64,000 nucleotides of DNA from JABWCE01 sp964617955 (GTDB taxonomy: Bacteria; Bacteroidota; Bacteroidia; NS11-12g; UBA9320): contig CAZTXB010000002.1 of assembly GCA_964617955.1 (NCBI GenBank), positions 1-64,000 on the forward strand, given 5' to 3'. The translations under genes were made by a program, and so were the position numbers. Of the stretch, positions 43,972 to 52,464 are shown piece after piece. Each line of letters begins with the position of its first letter. The stretch's first letter is position 1. The notes below the pieces were generated by a model that worked only from the letters and a program-made list of their open reading frames with translations, searched no databases and had not been told where the DNA came from.

Positions 43972-45363
43972 TTGATAGATAAAACACTCACCCGGGTAAA
44001 GTATTTAAAATATTTACTGATACCTCTTCTCATGGCATCAGTAGGGAACCAAACCTTGGCACAGGCCCCCAACAAAACCAGAATTTTATTTTTACTCGAC
44101 GCCAGCGGAAGCATGTATGCCGAAATGGGAAAAGACATTCGAATGAATGTGGCGAAGCGTCTATTGTCAAAAATGGTCGACAGCTTGAGAGGAGCTCAAA
44201 ATGTTGAACTTGCACTAAGGGTTTATGGTCATACCACCACCAAGGATAAGCGCAATTGCCAGGATACCAAATTGGAAGTGCCATTTGCCAAAGAAAATCA
44301 CGATTTGATTAAAACCAAATTGTGGGCAATCAAACCTTTAGGGACTACCTTAATTGCCTACTCATTGCAGGAATCGGCTTTTGATTTTCCGGCCGATAAC
44401 CGTTGCAGAAACGTGGTCATTCTCATTACCGATGGGCTTGAAGAATGCGATGGAGACCCTTGCTCAGTATCCGAAGCCCTTCAGCGCCGAGGCGTGATTC
44501 TTAAACCATTTATTATAGGACTGGGTTTGGATGCCAATTTTGCCAAACAGTTTGAATGCGTAGGCCGATTTTTTGACGCTACGACCGAAGAAGGTTTTGA
44601 AGACGTTTTGAGAGTGGTCATTTCTCAGGCAATCAACAATACCACCGTTCAGGTTAACCTACTCGATTTGAATGGAAGAGCCGTTGAAACGGACGTGAAC
44701 ATGACTTTTTACGACAACAGGAGCGGAAGAATCATGGAGAATTATATTCATACCATTAACGACAAGGGAGTGCCTGACACCATCACGCTCGATCCTGTAA
44801 ATAAATACGATATTGTAGTACATACCCTGCCACCAGTTAAAAAGGAGGGAGTTCAAATTGTTCCGGGACGCCATAACATTGTCGCCATCGATGCACCTCA
44901 AGGAGGATTAAGGCTCAAGGTGAATGGGGTAACCAATTATAACCGCCTGCAATGCATTGTGAAGAAGGCAGGCACCTGCGAGGTAGTGAATGTTCAGGAT
45001 TTCAACACCATGGATAAATATATTGTAGGGCTTTACGATATTGAAATTCTGAGTACTCCACGTATTAATGAGAAAAATGTAAGGGTAAATCAAACCGATA
45101 TCACGGTGGTAGAAATTGACCAACCCGGTAAACTAAACTTTTACAGTCGGCTTGGGGTAACCGGAGCTATATTCAGGGTAAAAGACAATAAGTTGGAATG
45201 GGTGATGAATCTCAACAACGGCTCGGGCTCTCAAATCATTGTTCTCCAACCCGGAAAATATAAAGTGATGGCGAGGGCCAATATCGATAAACGGATTGTG
45301 GCCACTAAGCGTTATGAATTTGAGATTCGATCGGGGCAAGTGACACCGCTTAACGTAATGTGA
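43972..45363 (+). CDS. Secreted von Willebrand factor A-domain protein
   Basis: The 463-residue product needs the TTG at 43972 as start: it yields a signal peptide (MIDKTLTRVKYLKYLLIPLL... cleaved near residue 31 after TLAQ), while the first ATG (44032) would cut it away. The VWA domain (about residues 36-215) has the MIDAS motif LLDASGSM near 41, the threonine in KPLGTTLIAYS near 125 and aspartate in ITDGLEECDGD near 150, all needed for metal-ion adhesion. The remaining 240 residues are beta-rich repeats (VQVNLLDLNGRAVETDVN, TLPPVKKEGVQIVPGRHNIV and similar), resembling carbohydrate or adhesion modules. It ends 12 bp before the transketolase C-terminal subunit gene. Confidence 0.85.
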   Translation: MIDKTLTRVKYLKYLLIPLLMASVGNQTLAQAPNKTRILFLLDASGSMYAEMGKDIRMNVAKRLLSKMVDSLRGAQNVELALRVYGHTTTKDKRNCQDTKLEVPFAKENHDLIKTKLWAIKPLGTTLIAYSLQESAFDFPADNRCRNVVILITDGLEECDGDPCSVSEALQRRGVILKPFIIGLGLDANFAKQFECVGRFFDATTEEGFEDVLRVVISQAINNTTVQVNLLDLNGRAVETDVNMTFYDNRSGRIMENYIHTINDKGVPDTITLDPVNKYDIVVHTLPPVKKEGVQIVPGRHNIVAIDAPQGGLRLKVNGVTNYNRLQCIVKKAGTCEVVNVQDFNTMDKYIVGLYDIEILSTPRINEKNVRVNQTDITVVEIDQPGKLNFYSRLGVTGAIFRVKDNKLEWVMNLNNGSGSQIIVLQPGKYKVMARANIDKRIVATKRYEFEIRSGQVTPLNVM

Positions 45364-45375
45364 TTTTTTTTAAAA

Positions 45376-46332
45376 ATGGTTAAAATAGAAATACTCGATC
45401 AAAAGGATACCCGCTCGGGGTTTGGTGCAGGATTGTTAGAATTGGGGAGAACCAATCCCAATGTGGTGGGTTTATGCGCTGACTTAACAGGGTCCTTAAA
45501 AATGGATGCCTTTAAAAAAGAATTTCCCGAACGCTTTTTTCAGGTCGGTATCGCCGAGGCCAATATGATTGGACTTGCAGCAGGATTGGCGACAGGTGGG
45601 AAAATCCCTTTTACGGGGACTTTTGCAAACTTCAGCACCGGAAGGGTTTATGATCAAATTCGCCAATCCGTGGCTTATTCAGGCAAAAATGTAAAAATTT
45701 GTGCCTCTCACGCTGGGGTAACCTTAGGTGAGGATGGGGCCACGCACCAGATTCTTGAAGACATTGGTTTAATGAAAATGTTACCGGGGATGGTCGTCAT
45801 CAACCCCTGTGATTACAATCAAACCAAGGCGGCAACCATCGCCATTGCCGATTACGAAGGTCCGGTCTACCTGCGATTCGGGCGCCCAAAGTGGCCTGTA
45901 TTCACAAGTCCGGATCAGAAATTTGAAATTGGGAAAGCTTGGCATATCAACTCTGGTAACCATGTTTCCATTTTTTGTACCGGTCATTTGGTTTGGAAAG
46001 CCATCAAAGCAGGTGAAGCGCTTGCGGAGATGGGCATTGAAGCCGATATTATTAATATTCACACCATCAAACCGCTCGACAAGGAAGCCGTGTTGGCTTC
46101 GGTGGCCAAAACAGGATGCGCCGTTACTGCTGAAGAACACCAAATGAACGGAGGGCTTGGCGACAGCATTTGCCAGCTTTTGGCGCTTCATAACCCAAAA
46201 CCCGTTGAAATGGTGGCCGTGAACGATAGTTTTGGAGAAAGTGGAACACCTGACGAATTATTGGTCAAGTACGGACTGGATACAAAGAATATAATTGAGG
46301 CTGTGCAAAAAGTGCTGCAACGGAAATCTTAG
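45376..46332 (+). CDS. Transketolase, C-terminal subunit
   Basis: Second half of the split transketolase, carrying the pyrimidine-binding and C-terminal domains. The 318-residue product begins LDQKDTRSGFGAGLLELG. It shows FFQVGIAEANMIGLAAGLAT near residue 52, with the conserved glutamate that activates TPP. ASHAGVTLGEDGATHQILED near 110 and YLRFGRPKWPVF near 165 follow, with a C-terminal sheet. The ATG is 12 bp after the VWA stop, so the two are probably cotranscribed. It must pair with the product at 42985-43839. Confidence 0.94.
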   Translation: MVKIEILDQKDTRSGFGAGLLELGRTNPNVVGLCADLTGSLKMDAFKKEFPERFFQVGIAEANMIGLAAGLATGGKIPFTGTFANFSTGRVYDQIRQSVAYSGKNVKICASHAGVTLGEDGATHQILEDIGLMKMLPGMVVINPCDYNQTKAATIAIADYEGPVYLRFGRPKWPVFTSPDQKFEIGKAWHINSGNHVSIFCTGHLVWKAIKAGEALAEMGIEADIINIHTIKPLDKEAVLASVAKTGCAVTAEEHQMNGGLGDSICQLLALHNPKPVEMVAVNDSFGESGTPDELLVKYGLDTKNIIEAVQKVLQRKS

Positions 46333-46389
46333 TCATTTTACTTTAGCCCATCAACACATAGCTCTCGCCTAATTATATAGTGGGGGCAT

Positions 46390-47517
46390 TTATATCATAT
46401 CCGCAATCTTTGTGGCAGTAATTCCAGAAAGGGCGATGCCCATTCCACCCATCCTTATTCCGGCGATGACATGACCCGATACCCTTTCAATAATTGGGTT
46501 TTTTTCTTTTCCAAAAGCCATGATTCCTGCCCATTGGCTTTCAATTTCATAATCAACTCCGGGTAGGATTAATTCGGTAAGGTAGTGTTTAAGGCTATCC
46601 TGTATGGTGTCATTGATCGCGATTTCTTCTGTGGTTTCTCCTTCAATATCCAAATTTCTTCCCCCTCCAAAAATAATTCTGCTCTCAAAATCTCTGAAGT
46701 AATAATATCCTTTTGCAAAATGATAAATGCCTTTCATTTTTAAATGGGGAATAGGCTTAGTGACTAATATTTGGCCACGCCCTGGAATGCAATCCAAGTC
46801 TTTAATAAACCTTTGACTAAAGGCATTGGTGCAAAAAATAAGGGTTTCGCATTTAAACTCAACAGGCGCTTTTATTTGGTTGTGGAGGGCAAAAAGGTTA
46901 CATCCGCTTCCATGGTCCTCGTAATCCAATACCTCCATGCCATTCATTATCAAAACCCCCAACTGTGACGCATAAAGCCATAAATTGAGCATGAATTTGC
47001 CGGTATCTACCTGTCCTTCGCATCGGTTCCCAATAAAATGTTGGATGGGTTCGGGATTGAAACCTAGCCGACTCACCGCATCCGGATCTTTAAAAAAAAC
47101 CTCCTTTTTTAAAATGGGTTTCAATTGCGCATTCATGGCCTGCAATTCGCCTTCTTCTAGTGTTTCATCCTTAAAAAGAAATTCTCCACCGCCGCTGGGT
47201 ACGTAGCCCATTTTCTCTTCGCCAAGTCTGCTCTTATGGAGCTCTAAACCTTTTACCCTGTTTTCTATGAGTTGAACTGCTGCATCCATCCCCATGTTTT
47301 CAATGTCCTCCCTGATTTCACCAAAACTCCCGAAACAGGCAAAACCGGCGTTTCGGGTGCTGGCTCCCATAGGCCAGCTGCCTCTTTCTAAAATAAGAAT
47401 GCTTTTTTTTGGAAATTTTTCTTTGAGGGCGCACGCGGTGCTAAGTCCGTTAATTCCTCCCCCTATGATAATAACTGCATGGTGCAGAAAGCTGTTTTTC
47501 TCCCAAAAGCTAAGCAT
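46390..47517 (-). CDS. FAD-dependent oxidoreductase (DAO family)
   Basis: Flavoenzyme of the glycine oxidase / D-amino acid dehydrogenase superfamily. The 375-residue product has the dinucleotide fold VIIIGGGINGLSTACALKEK near residue 15, an RGSWPMGASTRNAGFACFG stretch near 45 (flavin site), an internal CETLIFCTNAFSQRF near 225, and the closing motif HVIAGIRMGGMGIALSG near 350. The substrate cannot be told. It is the last gene of the engB-paralog-paralog-oxidoreductase run, 6 bp after the second paralog. Confidence 0.88.
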   Translation of the reverse strand: MLSFWEKNSFLHHAVIIIGGGINGLSTACALKEKFPKKSILILERGSWPMGASTRNAGFACFGSFGEIREDIENMGMDAAVQLIENRVKGLELHKSRLGEEKMGYVPSGGGEFLFKDETLEEGELQAMNAQLKPILKKEVFFKDPDAVSRLGFNPEPIQHFIGNRCEGQVDTGKFMLNLWLYASQLGVLIMNGMEVLDYEDHGSGCNLFALHNQIKAPVEFKCETLIFCTNAFSQRFIKDLDCIPGRGQILVTKPIPHLKMKGIYHFAKGYYYFRDFESRIIFGGGRNLDIEGETTEEIAINDTIQDSLKHYLTELILPGVDYEIESQWAGIMAFGKEKNPIIERVSGHVIAGIRMGGMGIALSGITATKIADMI

Positions 47518-47523
47518 AGGGGA

Positions 47524-48270
47524 TTAAAAAACAACACCGAAACAGATGCCGGTGAGGGGTTTAATACCAATATCAAAGCCATTTGAGCGGGTGTCATTGG
47601 CAATCTCAAGTACAAAGGTTGAACTTGGCGTTTGCTGCTGAATACTTTCCGTTTTATTCACTGTACGACTCATTTGATACACCATTACAAACTTCGATTC
47701 AAGGGAGGCATAAAACCGTTTATCCCAATGGTAAGTTATACCCAGTGGTACCCCTAATCCCAGGGTCTTGGTTCTGTTGCTTGTTTCGGTTTTTAGTTCT
47801 ACAGTTTGAGTTTGCACAACGCTTGAGCCTGAAGTGACAATGGAACTTCCCTTTCCTTTGCGCTTATAATCTTTAAGCATATAAATAAAATCGATTCCAA
47901 AAAAATAACTGAAACCTGAGTTCTGAATAGACTTGTTTTTTTGCACCCCGACAAGGAATCCTATGGTGTTGTTTTTCGCCGGTTCGTATACAAAGTCAGT
48001 ATCTCTGGAAGAAATAAAATTAGCTTGAGACTGCTTGAAGAGACCGGTTCTGTCATCCTTGGTTATTCTGCTATCCAAAGCCAGCTGAAGCCTGATTTGG
48101 TAATTGTTAATTTTATAGCGGTATAAGAACGACGGGGCGATGGTGGCCTGATTTTTTACAAAAAGCCCGGCCATATTAATTCCAAACTCTTGTTTGAATG
48201 CCTTTTTTTGTGCCTGAACGCTGCCTATAAAACACAAACACAAAGTGGTGATGAATCCTGGTTTTAGCAT
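47524..48270 (-). CDS. Secreted barrel-like protein, paralog 1 of a tandem pair
   Basis: Start set at the ATG at 48270 (248 residues), which begins a signal peptide MLKPGFITTLCLCFIGSVQAQ; the frame is open to 48300. The mature part has FGINMAGLFVKNQATIAPSF, then YRYKINNYQIRLQLALD, GIDFIYMLKDYKRKGKG, GLGVPLGITYHWDKRFYASL and a final GFDIGIKPLTGICFGVVF. These alternating strands suggest an outer-membrane beta barrel. It is clearly homologous to the neighbouring product at 48279-49016. No known family is named. The two genes are 8 bp apart. Confidence 0.8.
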   Translation of the reverse strand: MLKPGFITTLCLCFIGSVQAQKKAFKQEFGINMAGLFVKNQATIAPSFLYRYKINNYQIRLQLALDSRITKDDRTGLFKQSQANFISSRDTDFVYEPAKNNTIGFLVGVQKNKSIQNSGFSYFFGIDFIYMLKDYKRKGKGSSIVTSGSSVVQTQTVELKTETSNRTKTLGLGVPLGITYHWDKRFYASLESKFVMVYQMSRTVNKTESIQQQTPSSTFVLEIANDTRSNGFDIGIKPLTGICFGVVF

Positions 48271-48278
48271 ATTATTTT

Positions 48279-49016
48279 TTAAAATTGAAGCCCTATGCAA
48301 AGTCCTGTAACCGGTCTCAAACCAAAATTAAACCCTTTTTTATCGAGATTGGTCTCGGTTCGGGTATTAAATTCCTGGGTCTGAAAAAACTGCTGTGTAT
48401 CCACTAACTTACTGCCCTTCTCTTTTTGCCATACTATGATAAACCTGGTCTCGAAAGAGGTGTAAAACCGTTTCGCAAAAAAATAGGTCAGCCCAACCGG
48501 CAAACCCAGACCGAAAGTGGTGAGTTTGTTGCTTTCACTGATGTTGATGTTTATCCTCTGCTTGGTGGTATCAAATCCTCCATTGCTTTGCTCTATAATA
48601 CCTGAAGCAGATTGTTTAAACTCGCTGATCATGTAGATGTAGTCCAAACCGTAATAATACTGAAATGCAGTATTTTCAATGGAATGGTTTTTTTGAAAAC
48701 CCAACTGCACCCCGTATTTAGCACTTCTTCCCGGGTTGTATTTAAGTATGGTATCCTGCGTGAATTGGCCAAAGGAGCCCCCATTTGAAAAGTTACCTTT
48801 ACGGTCTTTGCTGCTTAAATCTCCATCCATAGAAGCCTGAATTCGCAATTGATAATTTTTAATTTTATACCTATACAACAGCGACGGCGCTATGGTTGGC
48901 TGATTTTTTATAAGTACCCCGGCTAAATTTACACCCAGTTCCTGGCTTTTGTTTTTTTGTGCATGCCCCGAATGTCCGAGGTAGATTAAGGCACAGAGCA
49001 CCACTATTTTTTTCAT
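48279..49016 (-). CDS. Secreted barrel-like protein, paralog 2 of a tandem pair
   Basis: Start set at the ATG at 49016 (245 residues) with signal peptide MKKIVVLCALIYLGHSGHAQ; the frame is open to 49067. Matching segments to paralog 1 are LGVNLAGVLIKNQPTIAPSL, YRYKIKNYQLRIQASMD, YYGLDYIYMISEFKQS, GLGLPVGLTYFFAKRFYTSF and GFNFGLRPVTGLCIGLQF. The order and spacing are the same throughout, so this is a tandem duplication followed by divergence. It begins 28 bp after engB on the same strand and is probably in its operon. Function unknown. Confidence 0.8.
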   Translation of the reverse strand: MKKIVVLCALIYLGHSGHAQKNKSQELGVNLAGVLIKNQPTIAPSLLYRYKIKNYQLRIQASMDGDLSSKDRKGNFSNGGSFGQFTQDTILKYNPGRSAKYGVQLGFQKNHSIENTAFQYYYGLDYIYMISEFKQSASGIIEQSNGGFDTTKQRININISESNKLTTFGLGLPVGLTYFFAKRFYTSFETRFIIVWQKEKGSKLVDTQQFFQTQEFNTRTETNLDKKGFNFGLRPVTGLCIGLQF

Positions 49017-49044
49017 ACTCGACTTTATGACGAGACTGTAATTT

Positions 49045-49638
49045 CTAATATTTGGTTGCATTCTCAATAAAGTTTAAGATTTCCTTTCTGCCATTACCAT
49101 TCTCGGCCGAAGACAGAAAATAAGTTGGTAAATTATCCCAGGTGATTCTAAGTTCATCTAAAAAACCATTTACTTTATCTTCAACATGCTTACCCTTGTC
49201 CTTGTCGGTTTTGGTAAAAATTAAACAAATGGGAATACCCGCCCCTCCACATTTATTAATAAAATCAATATCTATTTTTTGAGGGCTCAATCGACTGTCC
49301 ACAAGCACGAATAAACAATAAAGATTCTCACGTTTCATCACATAATTTGTAATAAGGATGTCAAACTGCTTTTTATCGTCTTTCGAAGCCCTTGCATAAC
49401 CATAGCCAGGAAGGTCAACCAAAAGCCATTTTTCATTGATTAGAAATTGGTTTATCAATTTGGTCTTTCCGGGGGTAGAGGAGGTCTTAGCCAGGTTTTT
49501 GTTTTTGCAGAGCATGTTAATCAGCGATGATTTGCCTACATTACTTCTGCCTATAAAACCAAACTCGGGGCGAATTTCCGAATGCATCTGCCCATATTCC
49601 CCATACGATTTTATAAATTTGGCATTCTGCACTTCCAT
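49045..49638 (-). CDS. engB: Ribosome biogenesis GTPase EngB (YihA/YsxC)
   Basis: GTPase needed for late assembly of the 50S subunit. I use the ATG at 49638 (197 residues, MEVQNAKFIKSYG...). It gives the usual N terminus, and a promoter -7 box at 49647-49654 lies upstream of it but inside the longer open frame (to 49677). G1 is FIGRSNVGKSSLIN near residue 28, the switch region KTSSTPGKTKLINQF near 50, G3 VDLPGYGYARA near 74 and G4 IFTKTDKDKG near 140. Length matches the family. It is divergent from ubiE, with 44 bp between the start codons. Confidence 0.96.
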   Translation of the reverse strand: MEVQNAKFIKSYGEYGQMHSEIRPEFGFIGRSNVGKSSLINMLCKNKNLAKTSSTPGKTKLINQFLINEKWLLVDLPGYGYARASKDDKKQFDILITNYVMKRENLYCLFVLVDSRLSPQKIDIDFINKCGGAGIPICLIFTKTDKDKGKHVEDKVNGFLDELRITWDNLPTYFLSSAENGNGRKEILNFIENATKY

Positions 49639-49642
49639 TTCG

Positions 49643-49674
49643 TTGCCAAAGCTAGGGCAATAGGCGTATATTTG
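49643..49674 (+). promoter_or_regulatory. Promoter of ubiE, interleaved with the engB promoter
   Basis: Plus strand: TTG at 49643-49645, a 21-bp spacer, and TATATTTG at 49667-49674, 8 bp before the ubiE ATG. The two divergent promoters share nearly the whole 44-bp gap, so polymerase binding on one should exclude the other. Confidence 0.65.
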
Positions 49675-49678
49675 CAAA
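49647..49678 (-). promoter_or_regulatory. Promoter of engB, interleaved with the ubiE promoter
   Basis: Minus strand: TTTG at 49678-49675, a 20-bp spacer, and TAGCTTTG at 49654-49647, 8 bp before the engB ATG. Its -33 box sits immediately after the ubiE -7 box on the other strand. Confidence 0.7.
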
Positions 49679-49682
49679 CCTC

Positions 49683-50402
49683 ATGCAAGTGAAGCCCGAT
49701 ATACTTTCTCAGGAGTCGAAAAAATCGCAAGTTGAACAGATGTTCGATTCCATAAGTCCCAAATATGATTTCCTAAACCACTCCTTGTCTTTCGGAATCG
49801 ATAAAATTTGGAGAAAAAGAGCGGTAGATTCCCTGGCCTCAATAAATCCAAAATACATTCTCGATGTAGCTACAGGAACAGGTGATTTGGCTATTGAAGC
49901 CCTGAAATTGAATCCGGATAAAATTATTGGCATTGATATTTCAGAAGGCATGATGGCCATCGGTCGTGAAAAGGTGAAGAAAGCCGGTATCGACAACATC
50001 ATTTTTGAAAAGGGGGATTCAGAAAACATTCCCTATCAGGATCACAGCTTCGATGCAGTGATGGTGGCCTTCGGTGTTAGAAACTTCGAAAATCTTGCCC
50101 AAGGGCTAAGCGAAATGAGCAGAGTACTGAGAAAGGGAGGAAGGGTAGCCATTTTGGAATTTTCAAATCCGAAATATTTTCCGGTAAAACAACTCTATGG
50201 TTTTTATTTCAATCACGTTTTGCCAAAAATTGGAAAATTGTTCTCAAAAAATAAAAATGCATACACCTATTTGCCTCAATCGGTCAAGGCTTTTCCAGAC
50301 GGACACGATTTTTTAAAAATAATGTCGTCTTGCGGATATTTGGATTGTAAAGAAAAACGTTTTATGTTTGGCATCTGTACTTTGTACTCTGCTACAAAAT
50401 AA
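49683..50402 (+). CDS. ubiE: Demethylmenaquinone / ubiquinone methyltransferase
   Basis: S-adenosylmethionine-dependent C-methyltransferase of quinone synthesis; in Bacteroidota the product is menaquinone, so menG is an equally good name. The 239-residue protein has the family start MFDSISPKYDFLNHSLSFG near residue 20, the SAM motif ILDVATGTGDLAIEAL near 60, and IIGIDISEGMMAIGREK near 80. MVAFGVRNFENLAQGLSEM near 123 and EFSNPKYFPVKQLYGFYF near 160 are diagnostic. It is followed 4 bp later by porT, the common order in the phylum. Confidence 0.95.
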   Translation: MQVKPDILSQESKKSQVEQMFDSISPKYDFLNHSLSFGIDKIWRKRAVDSLASINPKYILDVATGTGDLAIEALKLNPDKIIGIDISEGMMAIGREKVKKAGIDNIIFEKGDSENIPYQDHSFDAVMVAFGVRNFENLAQGLSEMSRVLRKGGRVAILEFSNPKYFPVKQLYGFYFNHVLPKIGKLFSKNKNAYTYLPQSVKAFPDGHDFLKIMSSCGYLDCKEKRFMFGICTLYSATK

Positions 50403-50406
50403 GCTT

Positions 50407-51099
50407 ATGCAGCGAATACTCATTATTTTACTTTCCATAGGTGTTGGCCGAACTGCCCTGGCGCAGATGAATGACCCTTTATATGATCTTAACCAAAAAA
50501 TACATTTTGGGTTTTCAGTGATTGGCACGTATGGAAAAATGAAGTTTACCAGAAGTGAGAATTTTTTTAATGTGGGCAATGATACCATTGATAAAATTAC
50601 TACCGCCAACTTCCCGGGCCTAGGGGTAGGGGGCATCATGAACATCCACCTGAATGAGTTTTGGGACCTTCGATCCATGATTGTTGTTCAGGTTATGTCG
50701 CAAAGAAACTTAACCTATCACTATAAGAGCGGGGCTACCAAAACAGCGTTGCTCCAATCTACTTATTTGGAAATTCCACTTCTCATAAAGTATAAATCGG
50801 AGAGGCATAAGAATTTTAGATGTTATGTGATCGGAGGTCTCGGCTATCGCTATAACTTTACAAGCGATGCTTCGACCGAGCGCAGCTTATCAAAACCTAT
50901 CGTTGGTCAAAACCCAAGCACCATTCATTATGACGTAGGATTTGGATTGGATTTATATTACCCCTATTTTAAATTTTCACCCGAGATAAAATTGAGCAAC
51001 AATATTGGCAGTTCTTTGGTAAAAGACAACTACCCGTTTACTCAAACCCTTGGAGGGCTGTATCCGAGACTTATTGAGTTCTCCTTACATTTCGAGTAA
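50407..51099 (+). CDS. porT: PorT-family outer-membrane protein of the type IX system
   Basis: Outer-membrane beta-barrel protein required for type IX secretion in Porphyromonas and Flavobacterium. Start at the ATG at 50407 (230 residues), with signal peptide MQRILIILLSIGVGRTALAQ; an upstream in-frame ATG (50368) overlaps ubiE. Landmarks are QKIHFGFSVIGTYGKMKF near residue 34, NFPGLGVGGIMNIHLNEFWDLRSM near 75, and STYLEIPLLIKYKSERHKNF near 115. A terminal FDVG-like GFGLDLYYPYFKFSPEIKLS runs to the last barrel strand. Position just after ubiE supports the call. It belongs to the same system as PorX and GldD/GldE here. Confidence 0.86.
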   Translation: MQRILIILLSIGVGRTALAQMNDPLYDLNQKIHFGFSVIGTYGKMKFTRSENFFNVGNDTIDKITTANFPGLGVGGIMNIHLNEFWDLRSMIVVQVMSQRNLTYHYKSGATKTALLQSTYLEIPLLIKYKSERHKNFRCYVIGGLGYRYNFTSDASTERSLSKPIVGQNPSTIHYDVGFGLDLYYPYFKFSPEIKLSNNIGSSLVKDNYPFTQTLGGLYPRLIEFSLHFE

Positions 51100-51193
51100 T
51101 ATTTATTGTTGAACCTGCCTGTCATTTATAATTTCATCAGCGCGAGAAATGGCGCATTCGCAACGTGTCTCGGGAACCTTTCTAAAGTAATTC

Positions 51194-52312
51194 ATGAAGT
51201 TTAAGTTAAAGCTGACCGACAAACAGAGCCATGCGCGCGTGGGTGTGATTGAAACCGACCATGGGAGCATTCATACGCCGATTTTTATGCCGGTAGGAAC
51301 TCAGGGAACCGTTAAGGCAGTTGATCAGCATTTTCTGAAAACAGACATCGATGCCCCTATAATTTTGGGCAATACCTATCATCTTTTTCTGCGTCCCGGC
51401 ACCTCTGTACTAAAAAAAGCCGGAGGCCTACACCGGTTTATGAATTGGGACCGACCCATACTTACCGACAGCGGAGGATACCAGGTCTACTCTTTAGCAG
51501 CCAATCGAAAATTAAAGGAAGAAGGGGTTGAATTCAGAAGCCATATCGACGGCAGCAAATTGATGTTTACCCCGGAAATTGTGATGGACATCCAGCGCGA
51601 GATAGGAGCTGATTTTGTGATGGCATTCGACGAGTGCACGCCTTGGCCTTGTGAGAAATCCTATGCCGAAAAAAGTATGCACTTAACCCATCGCTGGCTC
51701 CAGCGTTGTATTGCGCATTTTAACAATACGGAGAGTTTATATGGGCACTACCAATCGCTTTTCCCAATTATTCAAGGCAGTACTTTTCCTGATTTGCGCA
51801 AACAATCGGCTGAGTTTATAGCCTCTGTGCAGGCTGAGGGAAATGCCATCGGCGGACTTTCGGTCGGCGAACCCCATGAAGATATGTATGCCATGACCGA
51901 TTTGGTGTGCTCTATTTTGCCCAAAGATAAACCACGCTACTTAATGGGTGTGGGAACACCGGGCAATATTTTGGAATGCATAGCCCTGGGTATCGACATG
52001 TTTGATTGCGTGATGCCTACGCGCAATGCGAGAAACGGAATGCTCTTTACCAAAAATGGAACCATCAACATTAGAAATAAAAAATGGGATTCCGATTTCA
52101 GCCCGATTGACGATGAGCTTACGCCTCAATATTCAAAGGCTTATTTGAGACATCTCCTGGTGGCCAAGGAGTATTTGGCCGCCCAAATTGCCAGCATTCA
52201 CAATCTGAAATTTTATAGTTGGCTGGTAAATACCGCCAGGCAAAAAATTGAGAGCGGGGAATTTGTGGAATGGAAAAATGGATTGGTAAAAAAGCTGGAT
52301 ATCAGACTTTAA
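51194..52312 (+). CDS. tgt: tRNA-guanine transglycosylase, zinc cysteines missing
   Basis: Exchanges guanine-34 of certain tRNAs for preQ1 in queuosine synthesis. The 372-residue product has the family segments HTPIFMPVGTQGTVKAVD near residue 30, the active-site ILTDSGGYQVYSL with aspartate 92, IQGSTFPDLRKQSAEF near 194, GGLSVGEPHEDMYAM near 222 and MGVGTPGNILECIALGIDMF near 252. The second nucleophilic aspartate is in MFDCVMPTRNARNG near 275. The usual zinc block CxCxxC near residue 305 is replaced by SPIDDELTPQYSKAYLRHLL, which has no cysteine; the downstream histidine (ASIHNL) is retained. The rest of the fold is intact. Confidence 0.93.
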   Translation: MKFKLKLTDKQSHARVGVIETDHGSIHTPIFMPVGTQGTVKAVDQHFLKTDIDAPIILGNTYHLFLRPGTSVLKKAGGLHRFMNWDRPILTDSGGYQVYSLAANRKLKEEGVEFRSHIDGSKLMFTPEIVMDIQREIGADFVMAFDECTPWPCEKSYAEKSMHLTHRWLQRCIAHFNNTESLYGHYQSLFPIIQGSTFPDLRKQSAEFIASVQAEGNAIGGLSVGEPHEDMYAMTDLVCSILPKDKPRYLMGVGTPGNILECIALGIDMFDCVMPTRNARNGMLFTKNGTINIRNKKWDSDFSPIDDELTPQYSKAYLRHLLVAKEYLAAQIASIHNLKFYSWLVNTARQKIESGEFVEWKNGLVKKLDIRL

Positions 52313-52325
52313 ACTAACCGGTTCT

Positions 52326-52355
52326 ATTTCGAAATTTGATGAGCCATTTCGAAAT
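52326..52355. repeat. Two identical palindromes 20 bp apart
   Basis: The 10-bp palindrome ATTTCGAAAT occurs at 52326-52335 and 52346-52355, start to start exactly 20 bp, about two helical turns. It lies between convergent tgt and gldD, where no promoter is expected, so an operator role is unproven. Confidence 0.4.
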
Positions 52356-52464
52356 CTTAGTCACTTCTCATATTTTTAAGTGGGATTTTTTTCAAGTAGT
52401 ATGGATTCTTATTCAAAATCCAGTATGGAAATACAGGAAATCCTAAATTATGCTTTCTAGAAGC

